From: an uncultured Lachnospiraceae bacterium
GTDB lineage: Bacteria; Bacillota; Clostridia; Lachnospirales; Lachnospiraceae
NCBI GenBank assembly: GCA_934351705.1
Contig: CAKRJK010000042.1
Span: 1-9,255 of the forward strand
Direction of reading: 5' to 3'
DNA: 9,255 nt
Every line of letters begins with the position of its first letter. The first letter of the stretch is position 1. The notes beneath the pieces were generated by a model. That model was not told the origin of the DNA. It worked only from the letters and a program-made list of their open reading frames with translations, and searched no databases. This document shows, piece after piece, positions 1-6,516 of this stretch. Made by a program: the position numbers and the translations under genes.

Positions 1-2
1 CT

Positions 3-46
3 TGGCTGCATAAAAATATGCGTAGCAGCCATTAAAACTGCTACGC
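3..46 (+). other. Two overlapping, mutually exclusive hairpins at the window edge
   Basis: A perfect 9-bp stem pairs 20-28 (GCGTAGCAG) with 38-46 (CTGCTACGC) around a 9-nt loop. A second 7-bp stem pairs 3-9 (TGGCTGC) with 25-31 (GCAGCCA). The two stems share bases 25-28, so only one can form at a time, as in an attenuator. No clear U-tract follows on the + strand; on the minus strand the 9-bp stem is followed by ATTTTTA, so it could equally be a terminator for a minus-strand gene outside the window. The left context is cut off, so the role is unresolved. Confidence 0.35.
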
Positions 47-100
47 TTAAAAAGTCTAACTTTTGGGGGTCACCTCAAGGATATGCTCTTTTTGTGATGC

Positions 101-129
101 TGTACATTTTGTCATGAATTTGATATACT
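101..129 (+). promoter_or_regulatory. Promoter of the EamA transporter gene
   Basis: A sigma-A-like promoter is visible: -35 TGTACA (101-106, 4/6 to consensus), a 17-nt spacer and -10 TATACT (124-129, 5/6). The -10 is preceded by TGA, giving an extended -10 (TGn). Transcription would start near 136, leaving a leader of about 50 nt before the start codon at 185. Base matches only; not tested. Confidence 0.6.
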
Positions 130-184
130 AGATAATTATTGTGGGAATTGGGAAACAATAAAAGCAGAAAGAGGAATGATACAA

Positions 185-1099
185 ATGACAAATCTAAAAT
201 GGAAGAATATCTTTGCACTGCTGTCGGCAGCGTTTATCTGGGGAGTGGCTTTTGTGGCACAGAGTGTCGGAATGGATTACGTTGAGCCGTTCACGTTTAA
301 CGGTATCCGCTGTTTGATCGGAGGTATCGTATTGATTCCCTGTATTGTCGGAATGGATTCATGGAAAAAGAAAAGCGGCGAGGACATAGAACATACAGAT
401 AAGAAAACGCTGTGGAAAGCAGGAATTGTTTGCGGTGTGGTTCTGTTTGTTGCAACCAATGCACAGCAGATCGGATTGCAATACACAACCGCCGGAAAAG
501 CAGGCTTTATCACAGCATTGTATATTGTTTTTGTGCCGATTATCGGTATTTTTTTGAAAAAGAAAACAGGCTGGAATGTGTGGATCAGCGTTATTATCGC
601 GTTGGTAGGATTTTATTTGCTTTGTATTAAAGAAGGATTTGCTTTATCAAGAGGAGATTTGTACGTCTTTATCTGTGCGTTGGTCTTTCCGTTTCATATC
701 TGGGCGGTGAACCATTATGCACCAAAAGTAGACGGTGTAAGATTATCCTGTATACAATTTTTTGTGTGCGGAGTGTTGTCGGTCGTATGTATGTTTTTAT
801 TTGAGAGTCCGCAGATAGGCAATATTCTGATTGCATGGATGCCCCTCTTATATGCCGGCGTTTTATCCTGCGGATTGGGATACACGTTGCAGATTGTAGG
901 ACAGAAAGATTTTAATCCGACAATCGCATCCTTGCTGATGAGCTTTGAATCGGTATTTTCTGTATTGGCAGGCTGGGCTCTTTTGGGAGAGGCATTGAGT
1001 AAACGTGAAATGTTCGGTTGTGTGTTAATTTTTGCGGGAGTGATTCTGGCACAGATACCAATCGGACAAAAAAAGGAAAAAAATCTTGCAAAATCATGA
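185..1099 (+). CDS. EamA/DMT-family membrane transporter
   Basis: The 304-aa product is a drug/metabolite transporter superfamily permease with two EamA repeats and about ten predicted membrane spans in the cytoplasmic membrane. The N-terminal repeat begins with FALLSAAFIWG and includes a GFITALYIVFVPIIG span. The C-terminal repeat carries the family-typical stretch PTIASLLMSFESVFSVLAGW, followed by LLGEALS and a final GVILAQ helix. The tail is short and lysine-rich, suggesting a cytoplasmic C-terminus. Start choice: an in-frame ATG at 176 directly abuts the AGAGGA ribosome site (170-175) with no spacing, whereas ATG 185 has about 9 nt, so 185 is preferred. DMT members export or import amino acids, nucleosides or other small metabolites; the substrate cannot be read from sequence. 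It has its own promoter, and the 45-aa membrane peptide follows 44 nt downstream without a terminator between. Confidence 0.93.
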   Translation: MTNLKWKNIFALLSAAFIWGVAFVAQSVGMDYVEPFTFNGIRCLIGGIVLIPCIVGMDSWKKKSGEDIEHTDKKTLWKAGIVCGVVLFVATNAQQIGLQYTTAGKAGFITALYIVFVPIIGIFLKKKTGWNVWISVIIALVGFYLLCIKEGFALSRGDLYVFICALVFPFHIWAVNHYAPKVDGVRLSCIQFFVCGVLSVVCMFLFESPQIGNILIAWMPLLYAGVLSCGLGYTLQIVGQKDFNPTIASLLMSFESVFSVLAGWALLGEALSKREMFGCVLIFAGVILAQIPIGQKKEKNLAKS

Positions 1100-1114
1100 T
1101 ACAAGTTATAAGAT
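1086..1114 (+). promoter_or_regulatory. Possible promoter of the 45-aa membrane peptide
   Basis: TTGCAA (1086-1091), a 17-nt spacer and TAAGAT (1109-1114) form a promoter-like pair overlapping the end of the transporter gene. The -10 lies in the 12-mer TTATAAGATAAA (1106-1117), which recurs exactly at 1316-1327 in the T-box promoter, also 17 nt from its -35. The predicted start near 1121 leaves only a few bases before the ribosome site, so readthrough from the transporter is an alternative. Confidence 0.4.
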
Positions 1115-1143
1115 AAATATAATTGAGGAAGGGATGGATAGAT

Positions 1144-1281
1144 ATGAGTGAGACTGCATTTTGGATTTTCTTTGTCGCAATGCTGTTTATCGTAATCATT
1201 GCAGCCGTCATCGCAGTTGTTTCAGCGGTATCCGGCGCAGCAGCAGCTATTGCGGATGAGGAGAGTGAGCGTCCGGAATAA
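1144..1281 (+). CDS. Small single-span membrane protein, 45 aa
   Basis: This short ORF starts at ATG 1144 behind a strong ribosome site, GAGGAAGGG (1125-1133), and ends with TAA at 1279-1281. The protein has a short polar N-terminus (MSETAF), one long hydrophobic helix at about residues 5-30 rich in V, I, A and F, a small-residue run SGAAAAIA (30-37), and an acidic tail DEESERPE. It looks like a one-pass inner-membrane peptide; no lipobox and no convincing signal-peptidase site is seen. An ATG at 1134 is in another frame and stops after five codons. It sits 44 nt after the transporter gene and just before the T-box promoter. I recognise no family. A transporter accessory subunit or an independent small membrane protein are both open. 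Support for coding is the ribosome site plus a compositionally coherent helix. Confidence 0.68.
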   Translation: MSETAFWIFFVAMLFIVIIAAVIAVVSAVSGAAAAIADEESERPE

Positions 1282-1295
1282 TACGGAAGAAATAC

Positions 1296-1324
1296 TTGAC
1301 AAGCGGATAAGAAGTTTATAAGAT
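1296..1324 (+). promoter_or_regulatory. Promoter of the T-box/valS transcript
   Basis: A perfect -35 TTGACA (1296-1301), a 17-nt spacer and -10 TAAGAT (1319-1324) lie 15 nt after the stop of the 45-aa ORF. TATAAG (1317-1322) is an alternative -10 but with a 15-nt spacer. Initiation near 1331 would place the start of the RNA immediately before the base of T-box stem I, which is the expected arrangement. Confidence 0.7.
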
Positions 1325-1330
1325 AAAACA

Positions 1331-1625
1331 TATTGAAAAAGGTATTGAGAAAGAGGAGTACACAGCACACCCTTGAAAGAGAGAACGGTTCATCGGCTGA
1401 AAGACTGTTTGAAGAAGGCGTTGTGGAAGGTAGCTTTTGAACCGGAAGGCTGAAGGGCGTCTGTTGTTATGGTTATGGCAGAGCGGGTAGGTTTTCACGA
1501 GTGATTCACGTTATAGGATTTTTGAGATTGCCGATAGGGGGATAGTTGTTTTGTCTTGCTGTTGGTGAAGTAAGGTGGTACCGCGTTGATATACGCCCTT
1601 TGCAGAGTTGCAGGGGGCGTTTTTT
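1331..1625 (+). promoter_or_regulatory. T-box leader responding to uncharged tRNA-Val
   Basis: The leader carries the conserved T-box core AAGGTGGTACCGCG (1572-1585) just before an intrinsic terminator. Stem I features are visible: an AGTA element on the 5' side of the specifier loop (1357-1360), an AGAGAG motif (1378-1383), a distal hairpin pairing AACGGT (1384-1389) with ACTGTT (1404-1409), and a GCTTTTGAACC segment (1433-1443) that re-pairs with the 5' strand around 1341-1354 (GGT with ACC, AAAG with CTTT, and a kink-turn-like interior loop between). The codon-sized triplet before that segment is GTA (1430-1432), a valine codon. The bulge reads TGGT (1576-1579), complementary to ACCA, as expected for tRNA-Val with A73. 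All of this agrees with control of valS: uncharged tRNA-Val stabilises the antiterminator, and charged tRNA lets the terminator form. The specifier assignment is by position and pattern, not by a full fold. Unusually, the gene starts 687 nt after the terminator. Confidence 0.93.
1593..1625 (+). terminator. Regulated intrinsic terminator of the T-box
   Basis: ACGCCCTTTGC (1593-1603) pairs with GCAGGGGGCGT (1610-1620) around the 6-nt loop AGAGTT, giving 11 bp including two G-U pairs. Six T residues follow at 1620-1625. It begins 7 nt after the T-box core, as expected for the structure that competes with the antiterminator. Confidence 0.92.
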
Positions 1626-1642
1626 GATGGTATGGGGTTTGG

Positions 1643-1904
1643 GTTGGCGAAGTTGGGGTGTTTCGGACAAAAGTTTTTCAATGCGGTGCTTCTGTCGGGG
1701 AGTGCGAATTTCTAAGTATTTTCCGGGGAGTTGGTGTGGTGGGGACGCAAGCGGTCATTACTCGCCATCCGTGGCTCGGAATGACCTTGTATGGACGTCC
1801 TGTCCATACATTGCTGGGTGTAGAGAAAATACTAAGAAATTCGCACTCCCCGACAGAAGCACCGCGTTGAAAAACTTTTGTCCGAAACAGCTGGCTTTGC
1901 CGAC
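1643..1904. repeat. Large near-perfect inverted repeat (possible MITE-like element or structured RNA)
   Basis: The core arms are 1661-1723 and 1825-1887, each 63 nt and reverse complements with only two mismatches. The left arm starts TTTCGGACAAAAG and the right arm ends CTTTTGTCCGAAA. Pairing continues outward at 1643-1652 with 1895-1904 (10 bp, with G-U pairs in RNA) across an imperfect junction, giving about 80 paired positions in all. The 101-nt loop (1724-1824) contains two more hairpins. No transposase is encoded, and no direct repeat resembling a target-site duplication is obvious at either pair of possible ends. The element lies between the T-box terminator and valS, so it is transcribed whenever the T-box allows readthrough. 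A non-autonomous mobile element, a repeat family with a long stem, or a functional RNA are all possible; the sequence alone does not decide. Confidence 0.9.
1753..1810. other. Two hairpins in the loop of the large inverted repeat
   Basis: The first hairpin pairs GGTCATT (1753-1759) with AATGACC (1780-1786) and encloses a small GCCA/TGGC stem (1764-1767 with 1772-1775). The second pairs TGTATGGAC (1788-1796) with GTCCATACA (1802-1810) around the 5-nt loop GTCCT, a perfect 9-bp stem. With the long outer stem they make a multi-branched, cruciform-like fold. The stems are perfect, which argues that the loop is structured and not random spacer. Confidence 0.75.
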
Positions 1905-1949
1905 GCCGGAGTAAGAGTGTGTAGTATATCGGCGACGTTGGAAGGCGAG

Positions 1950-2280
1950 GTACCGAAGACGGCTAGAGTGGTAGTATGGTAGAAAAGGATATATCGGAAT
2001 CTGGCAGAATAGTAGTACGGTAGAAAAGATATACCGGAATCTGACAGAGTGGCGGGATGGTAGAGAATAATATGCCGAAAGCTGATGGAGAGGCAGTATG
2101 GTAGAGAATGATATGCCGGAATCTGACGGAGAGGCAGTATGGTAGAGAATGATATGCCGGAATCTGACGGAGAGGCAGTATGGTAGAGAATGATATACCG
2201 GAATCTGACAGAGTGGCAGTACGATAGCGAATGACATATCGAAATTTGACAAAGTGGTAGCGATAAAGAAATATAACATA
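1950..2280. repeat. Degenerate 41-bp tandem repeat array
   Basis: Units begin at 1970, 2011, 2051, 2092, 2133, 2174 and 2215; all are 41 bp except the second (40 bp). A partial unit precedes (1950-1969) and a decayed one follows (2256-2280). The unit starts GGCAGTATGGTAGAGAATGA and ends CCGGAATCTGACGGAGA. Units 2092-2132 and 2133-2173 are identical, and divergence grows towards both ends, as expected from slippage or unequal exchange in the centre. The period is not a multiple of three, the + strand has stops in each unit, and no unique spacers exist, so it is neither coding nor CRISPR. The unit lacks TTA, CTA and TCA, which leaves all three minus-strand frames open by composition. Its role, if any, is unknown. 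Confidence 0.93.
2246..2277 (+). promoter_or_regulatory. Weak candidate for a T-box-independent valS promoter
   Basis: A perfect TTGACA (2246-2251) occurs in the last recognisable repeat unit, where other units read CTGACA or CTGACG. The best -10 match is TATAAC (2272-2277), but the 20-nt spacer is too long for a normal sigma-A promoter; at 17-18 nt only AAATAT/AATATA are found. It may be chance in AT-rich DNA. If active, it would bypass the T-box. Confidence 0.25.
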
Positions 2281-2312
2281 AAAAATATAACATAAAGAAT
2301 AGGAGAAATGAC

Positions 2313-4961
2313 ATGAGCAAAGAATTAGCAAAGACTTATGATCCAAAGGACATTGAGGACCGTCTTTACAAGAAATGGGAAGACAACAAATATTTTCATG
2401 CGGAGGTGGACCGAAGCAAGAAGCCATTTACGATTGTGATGCCGCCGCCAAATATTACAGGTCAGCTTCACATGGGACATGCTTTGGATAACACGATGCA
2501 GGATATTTTGATCCGTTACAAGAGAATGCAGGGGTATAATGCACTCTGGCAGCCGGGAACCGATCACGCTTCTATTGCGACAGAGGTAAAGGTGATTGAA
2601 TCTTTAAAAGAGCAGGGAGTTGACAAAAATGACTTGGGAAGAGAAGGATTCTTAGAAAAAGCGTGGGATTGGAAAGAGGAATACGGCGGACGTATTTTAA
2701 AACAGTTGAAGAAGTTGGGTTCTTCCGCAGACTGGGACAGAGAGAGATTCACGATGGATGAGGGTTGTTCCAAAGCGGTGGAAGATGTTTTTATTAAGCT
2801 GTTTGACAAAGGATATATTTACAAGGGTTCCCGTATTGTCAACTGGTGCCCGGTATGTAAGACTTCTATCTCCGATGCAGAGGTAGAGCATGAGGAGCAG
2901 GACGGATTTTTCTGGCATATCAATTATCCGGTAAAAGGTGAAGAGGGAAGATTTGTAGAAATCGCAACCACACGTCCTGAGACATTGCTCGGAGATACCG
3001 CGGTAGCTGTAAACCCTGAGGATGAGCGTTACCAGGATTTGATCGGGAAAACTTTGATCCTGCCGTTGGTGGGAAGAGAGATTCCTGTTGTTGCGGATTC
3101 TTATGTAGACAAAGAGTTTGGAACGGGATGTGTAAAAATTACACCTGCACACGATCCGAATGACTTTGAAGTAGGAAAACGTCATGATCTTGCCGAAATT
3201 AACATCTTAAACGATGATGCGACCATCAACGCGAACGGTGGAAAATACGAGGGAATGGACCGCTACGAGGCAAGAAAAGCAATGGTAGCCGAGTTGGATG
3301 AACTGGGACTTCTTGTCAAGGTAGTTCCTCACGCACATAACGTAGGAACACATGACCGCTGCAAGACCACGGTAGAGCCGATGATCAAACAGCAGTGGTT
3401 TGTAAAAATGGATGAGATGATCAAGCCGGCAGTAGAAGGCGTTAAGAACGGCGAAATCAAATTGTTGCCGGAGAGAATGGATAAAACCTACTTTAACTGG
3501 ACAGACAATATCCGTGACTGGTGTATCTCACGTCAGCTTTGGTGGGGACATCGTATCCCGGCATATTACTGTGATAAGTGCGGTGAATTTGTAGTCGCAA
3601 GAGAAAATCCAAACCATTGCCCGAAGTGCGGTCATGACCATATGACACAGGATGAGGACACATTGGATACATGGTTTTCCTCTGCGTTGTGGCCGTTCTC
3701 AACACTGGGCTGGCCGGAGAAAACAGAGGATCTGGATTACTTCTATCCGAATGACGTGTTAGTGACAGGTTACGATATTATTTTCTTCTGGGTAATCCGA
3801 ATGATTTTCTCAGGCTATGAGCAGATGGGAAAAGCACCGTTCCATACCGTATTGTTCCACGGTCTGGTTCGTGATTCACAGGGACGTAAGATGAGTAAGT
3901 CACTCGGTAACGGAATTGATCCGTTAGAGGTGATTGACAAATACGGTGCAGATGCACTTCGTCTGACCTTGATCACCGGAAATGCACCGGGAAATGATAT
4001 GCGATTCTATTGGGAGAGAGTAGAATCATCCCGTAACTTTGCAAATAAAGTATGGAATGCCTCCCGCTTTATCATGATGAATATCGGGGATGCCGATATT
4101 ACCAAGCCAAAGGCAGAGGAGCTGGAAGAAGAGGATAAGTGGATTCTTTCTGCCGTAAACTCTCTTGCAAAAGAAGTAACCGAGAACATGGACAAATTTG
4201 AACTCGGAATTGCAGTACAAAAAGTATATGACTTTATCTGGGATGAGTTCTGCGACTGGTACATTGAGATTACAAAAACCAGAACTTACAAAAAAGACGA
4301 GAATCCGGTATCTGCAAATGCCGCAATGTGGACATTAAAGACCGTGTTGATACAGGCGTTAAAATTGCTCCATCCGTATATGCCGTTCATCACAGAGGAA
4401 ATTTTCTGCACCTTACAGAATGAGGAAGAAACCATCATGCTTTCCGAATGGCCGACCTACAAAGAGGAGTGGAACTTTAAGGAATCCGAAGAAGCAATCG
4501 CCCATGTAAAAGATCTGGTAAGAGGAATCCGTAACACACGTTCCGAGATGGATGTTCCGCCAAGCAAGAAAGCGAAAGTTTATATTGTGACCGAGGAAGA
4601 TGCATTAAAACAGACCTTTGACAAAATGCAGAGTGCGTATGCGGTACTCATCAGTGCAAGCGAGATCAGTGTACAGTCCGACAAAGCGGGAATCGGCGAG
4701 GATGCGGTATCTGTGGTAATTCCGGGAGCAACCGTTTACATTCCGCTGGAGGATCTGGTTGATTTTGAAAAAGAAAAAGAGCGTCTGTTAAAAGAGCAGG
4801 CAAATCTGAAAAAAGAGCTGGCACGTTCCAAAGGAATGCTCTCAAATGAGAAATTTTTAAGCAAAGCACCGGAGGCAAAAGTGCAGGAGGAGAAAGAGAA
4901 GCTGGCAAAATATGAGCAGATGATGCAGCAGGTAGAAGAACGCCTTGCACAGATGAAATAG
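2313..4961 (+). CDS. valS: Valyl-tRNA synthetase
   Basis: The 882-aa protein is a full-length class Ia synthetase that attaches valine to tRNA-Val in the cytoplasm with ATP. The N-terminal Rossmann domain shows [15 protein letters not shown] with the HIGH-type motif HMGH at residues 53-56 and [10 protein letters not shown] at 82-91. The inserted CP1 editing domain, which hydrolyses mischarged Thr-tRNA, includes [10 protein letters not shown] and [20 protein letters not shown] four-cysteine zinc-knuckle-like pair, CDKC (420-423) and CPKC (436-439), follows. The catalytic KMSKS loop is at 526-530. The anticodon-binding helical region ([14 protein letters not shown], then FCDWYIE) comes next, and a C-terminal ValRS-type coiled coil covers roughly the last 65 residues. 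The start is set by AGGAG (2301-2305), 7 nt upstream. Length and motifs are normal. It is controlled by the upstream T-box; no hairpin terminator is seen after its stop codon. Confidence 0.99.
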   Translation: MSKELAKTYDPKDIEDRLYKKWEDNKYFHAEVDRSKKPFTIVMPPPNITGQLHMGHALDNTMQDILIRYKRMQGYNALWQPGTDHASIATEVKVIESLKEQGVDKNDLGREGFLEKAWDWKEEYGGRILKQLKKLGSSADWDRERFTMDEGCSKAVEDVFIKLFDKGYIYKGSRIVNWCPVCKTSISDAEVEHEEQDGFFWHINYPVKGEEGRFVEIATTRPETLLGDTAVAVNPEDERYQDLIGKTLILPLVGREIPVVADSYVDKEFGTGCVKITPAHDPNDFEVGKRHDLAEINILNDDATINANGGKYEGMDRYEARKAMVAELDELGLLVKVVPHAHNVGTHDRCKTTVEPMIKQQWFVKMDEMIKPAVEGVKNGEIKLLPERMDKTYFNWTDNIRDWCISRQLWWGHRIPAYYCDKCGEFVVARENPNHCPKCGHDHMTQDEDTLDTWFSSALWPFSTLGWPEKTEDLDYFYPNDVLVTGYDIIFFWVIRMIFSGYEQMGKAPFHTVLFHGLVRDSQGRKMSKSLGNGIDPLEVIDKYGADALRLTLITGNAPGNDMRFYWERVESSRNFANKVWNASRFIMMNIGDADITKPKAEELEEEDKWILSAVNSLAKEVTENMDKFELGIAVQKVYDFIWDEFCDWYIEITKTRTYKKDENPVSANAAMWTLKTVLIQALKLLHPYMPFITEEIFCTLQNEEETIMLSEWPTYKEEWNFKESEEAIAHVKDLVRGIRNTRSEMDVPPSKKAKVYIVTEEDALKQTFDKMQSAYAVLISASEISVQSDKAGIGEDAVSVVIPGATVYIPLEDLVDFEKEKERLLKEQANLKKELARSKGMLSNEKFLSKAPEAKVQEEKEKLAKYEQMMQQVEERLAQMK

Positions 4962-5002
4962 ATTGACAATTGCATAAAATGACAAAAAAATACTAAAAAT
5001 GA

Positions 5003-5034
5003 TTGCCAAAACAGTGTATTTAGTATACTATAAT
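5003..5034 (+). promoter_or_regulatory. Promoter region of the FapA-family gene
   Basis: TTGCCA (5003-5008) is followed by overlapping -10 candidates: TATACT (5024-5029, spacer 15), TACTAT (5026-5031, spacer 17) and a perfect TATAAT (5029-5034, spacer 20). The exact -10 is uncertain. The 10-bp perfect palindrome TAGTATACTA (5021-5030) sits over it and could be an operator half or chance. The leader to ATG 5078 would be about 40 nt. Confidence 0.5.
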
Positions 5035-5077
5035 GATAGGGAGAATTAGAATTTTATGCGAAAAGAGGTGACCGTCT

Positions 5078-6478
5078 ATGACCATTGCCCAAGAAAAAGG
5101 TCAGCCAAGAGTAAGAATCAGTTACGATGAGATGCAGGCATTTCTTGTGTTGCCTATACCGGAGTTGGGAGAAGGCTACACGGAGGATGAGATTTTAGAA
5201 TGTCTGGAAAAGAATCAGATTCGCCACGGCATAGAGCGGGAAACCATTTGGAATATGATACAGGCAAAGACCTATAATCAGGAGGTCTGTGTTGCCACGG
5301 GAACGCCGAAAATCGATGGTAAGGATGGTTATTATGAGTACCACTTTAACACGACATTCAGCAACAAGCCGAAGATCAGACCGGACGGAAGTGTTGATTA
5401 CTGGAGTATCAATATGGTAGAGATGGTAGAGGAAGGACAGGTTATTGCAGTCTACCATGCACCGGTCAGCGGCAGTGACGGAATCAGCGTTACGGGCAAG
5501 CCGCTGCAGGCAAAGATTGGAAGAGACCAGCCGCCGTTAAAGGGCAAGGGCTTTCAAAAGCAGGAGGACGGCGTCACCTATACGTCCAAGATCAACGGTA
5601 AGATTGATGTGGAGAATGACCGTATCGTCATCTCACCGGTTTATGAGATTTTCGGTAATGCCGATCTGTCGGTGGGCAATATCAACTTTATCGGAGATGT
5701 TGTGATTCACGGCAATGTCAATTCCGGCGTTCAGATTAGTGCAACAGGAAGTGTTACCATTGACGGATTAGTGGAATCCGCACATATTTCCGCAAATCGG
5801 GATATTGTTTTGCGAAGCGGTATGGTGGGAGGCAATCGTGCTTCTTTAACTACCAAGCAGAATATCAGTGCCAAATTTATCGAGTATGCAACTATTGAGG
5901 CAGAGGGAAGAATCGAGGCAGATGCATTTATCGGCTGTGAGATCACCTGCAAGGATGAGGTTGTGGTAAACGGTAAAAAGGGCAAGATCATCGGAGGTCA
6001 TGTCTATGCGTTAAAAGGCATCCGGGTTGCAGTCCTGGGAAGTCCGGGAGAGGTCAAGACCGAGGTTGCAGTTGGTGTTAAGGAAGATATTCACCGCAGA
6101 ATACATTTACTGGAAGAAAAGATACAGACGACACAGGAAAACCAGTTCAAGATAGAACAGGGATTGCACAATTTCGATCGTCTTGAGAAAGAGCGTGGCG
6201 TAAGCTATCGTGACGATCCCCGCAGAGCACAGCTTTTGCGAATCAAGATACAGAATACAGCGAACGTTGCCAAAGATCAGGCAGAGCTTGAGGTTTTAAG
6301 ACGCGAAACAGAAGTTATGGGCAAGGCGGTTGTCGCTGTCCAGAAGGAAGTTTATCCGGGCGTGGACGTTCAGATTGATGAATTAAAAGTACCGGTATTA
6401 GAAGAACAGGAACGTGTTCTTTTTACAAAGCGGGGAAGCAAAATCATCATGGAGCGTTACGAGGAGGAGCTTGTCTAA
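5078..6478 (+). CDS. FapA family (DUF342) polymer-forming protein
   Basis: The 466-aa protein matches the FapA/DUF342 architecture. It has an N-terminal mixed domain (about 1-175) with the family-typical VSGSDGISVTGKPL segment. A right-handed beta-helix-like region (about 180-330) follows, made of short hydrophobic/Gly/Asn repeats such as GDVVIHGNVNSGVQISATGS, VDGLVESAHISANRDIV-like rungs and KGKIIGGHVYALKGIRVAVLGS. The C-terminal part is coiled coil (about 336-367 and 385-420). No signal peptide or membrane helix is present, so it is expected to be cytosolic. FapA is linked to polar flagellar assembly in Vibrio; in clostridia most members are uncharacterised, and no flagellar gene is in this window, so the role here is open. 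The start is set by GAGGTG (5065-5070), 7 nt upstream of ATG 5078. It has its own promoter and a terminator 67 nt past its stop, so it is probably monocistronic. Confidence 0.9.
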   Translation: MTIAQEKGQPRVRISYDEMQAFLVLPIPELGEGYTEDEILECLEKNQIRHGIERETIWNMIQAKTYNQEVCVATGTPKIDGKDGYYEYHFNTTFSNKPKIRPDGSVDYWSINMVEMVEEGQVIAVYHAPVSGSDGISVTGKPLQAKIGRDQPPLKGKGFQKQEDGVTYTSKINGKIDVENDRIVISPVYEIFGNADLSVGNINFIGDVVIHGNVNSGVQISATGSVTIDGLVESAHISANRDIVLRSGMVGGNRASLTTKQNISAKFIEYATIEAEGRIEADAFIGCEITCKDEVVVNGKKGKIIGGHVYALKGIRVAVLGSPGEVKTEVAVGVKEDIHRRIHLLEEKIQTTQENQFKIEQGLHNFDRLEKERGVSYRDDPRRAQLLRIKIQNTANVAKDQAELEVLRRETEVMGKAVVAVQKEVYPGVDVQIDELKVPVLEEQERVLFTKRGSKIIMERYEEELV

Positions 6479-6516
6479 AAATGGAAGATAATGCGATGAG
6501 TTTTCCGCAAGAAGTC

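Noticed and set aside
57..97. Terminator from the CTTTTGGGG / CCTCAAGG pairing followed by CTCTTTTTG
   Set aside because: The stem has a mismatch and wobbles, and the T-run is about 10 nt away from it.
176..184. Upstream ATG start for the transporter
   Set aside because: The AGAGGA ribosome site directly touches this ATG, while the in-frame ATG at 185 has normal spacing.
912..1498. Minus-strand ORFs over the end of the transporter and the 45-aa gene/T-box
   Set aside because: They are antisense to supported features, lack ribosome sites, and show no recognisable domain.
1643..1904. Insertion sequence with transposase, or a second terminator
   Set aside because: No transposase frame fits between the arms, no target-site duplication is obvious, and no T-tract follows the stem on either strand.
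1546..1914. + strand ORF of 122 codons
   Set aside because: It starts inside the T-box leader and runs through the terminator and the inverted repeat. It lacks a ribosome site and would encode structural RNA sequence.
1950..2280. CRISPR array
   Set aside because: The repeat is contiguous 41-bp tandem DNA with no unique spacers, and no cas gene is present.
1758..2427. Three overlapping minus-strand ORFs of 154-173 aa
   Set aside because: They are created by the stop-free minus strand of the 41-bp array plus the inverted repeat and the valS start. All three frames are open at once and the period is not a multiple of three, so composition explains them.
4963..4994. TTGACA right after the valS stop as a fapA promoter
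   Set aside because: The nearest -10-like sequence (AATACT) is 20 nt away; the 5003-5034 region is a better promoter.
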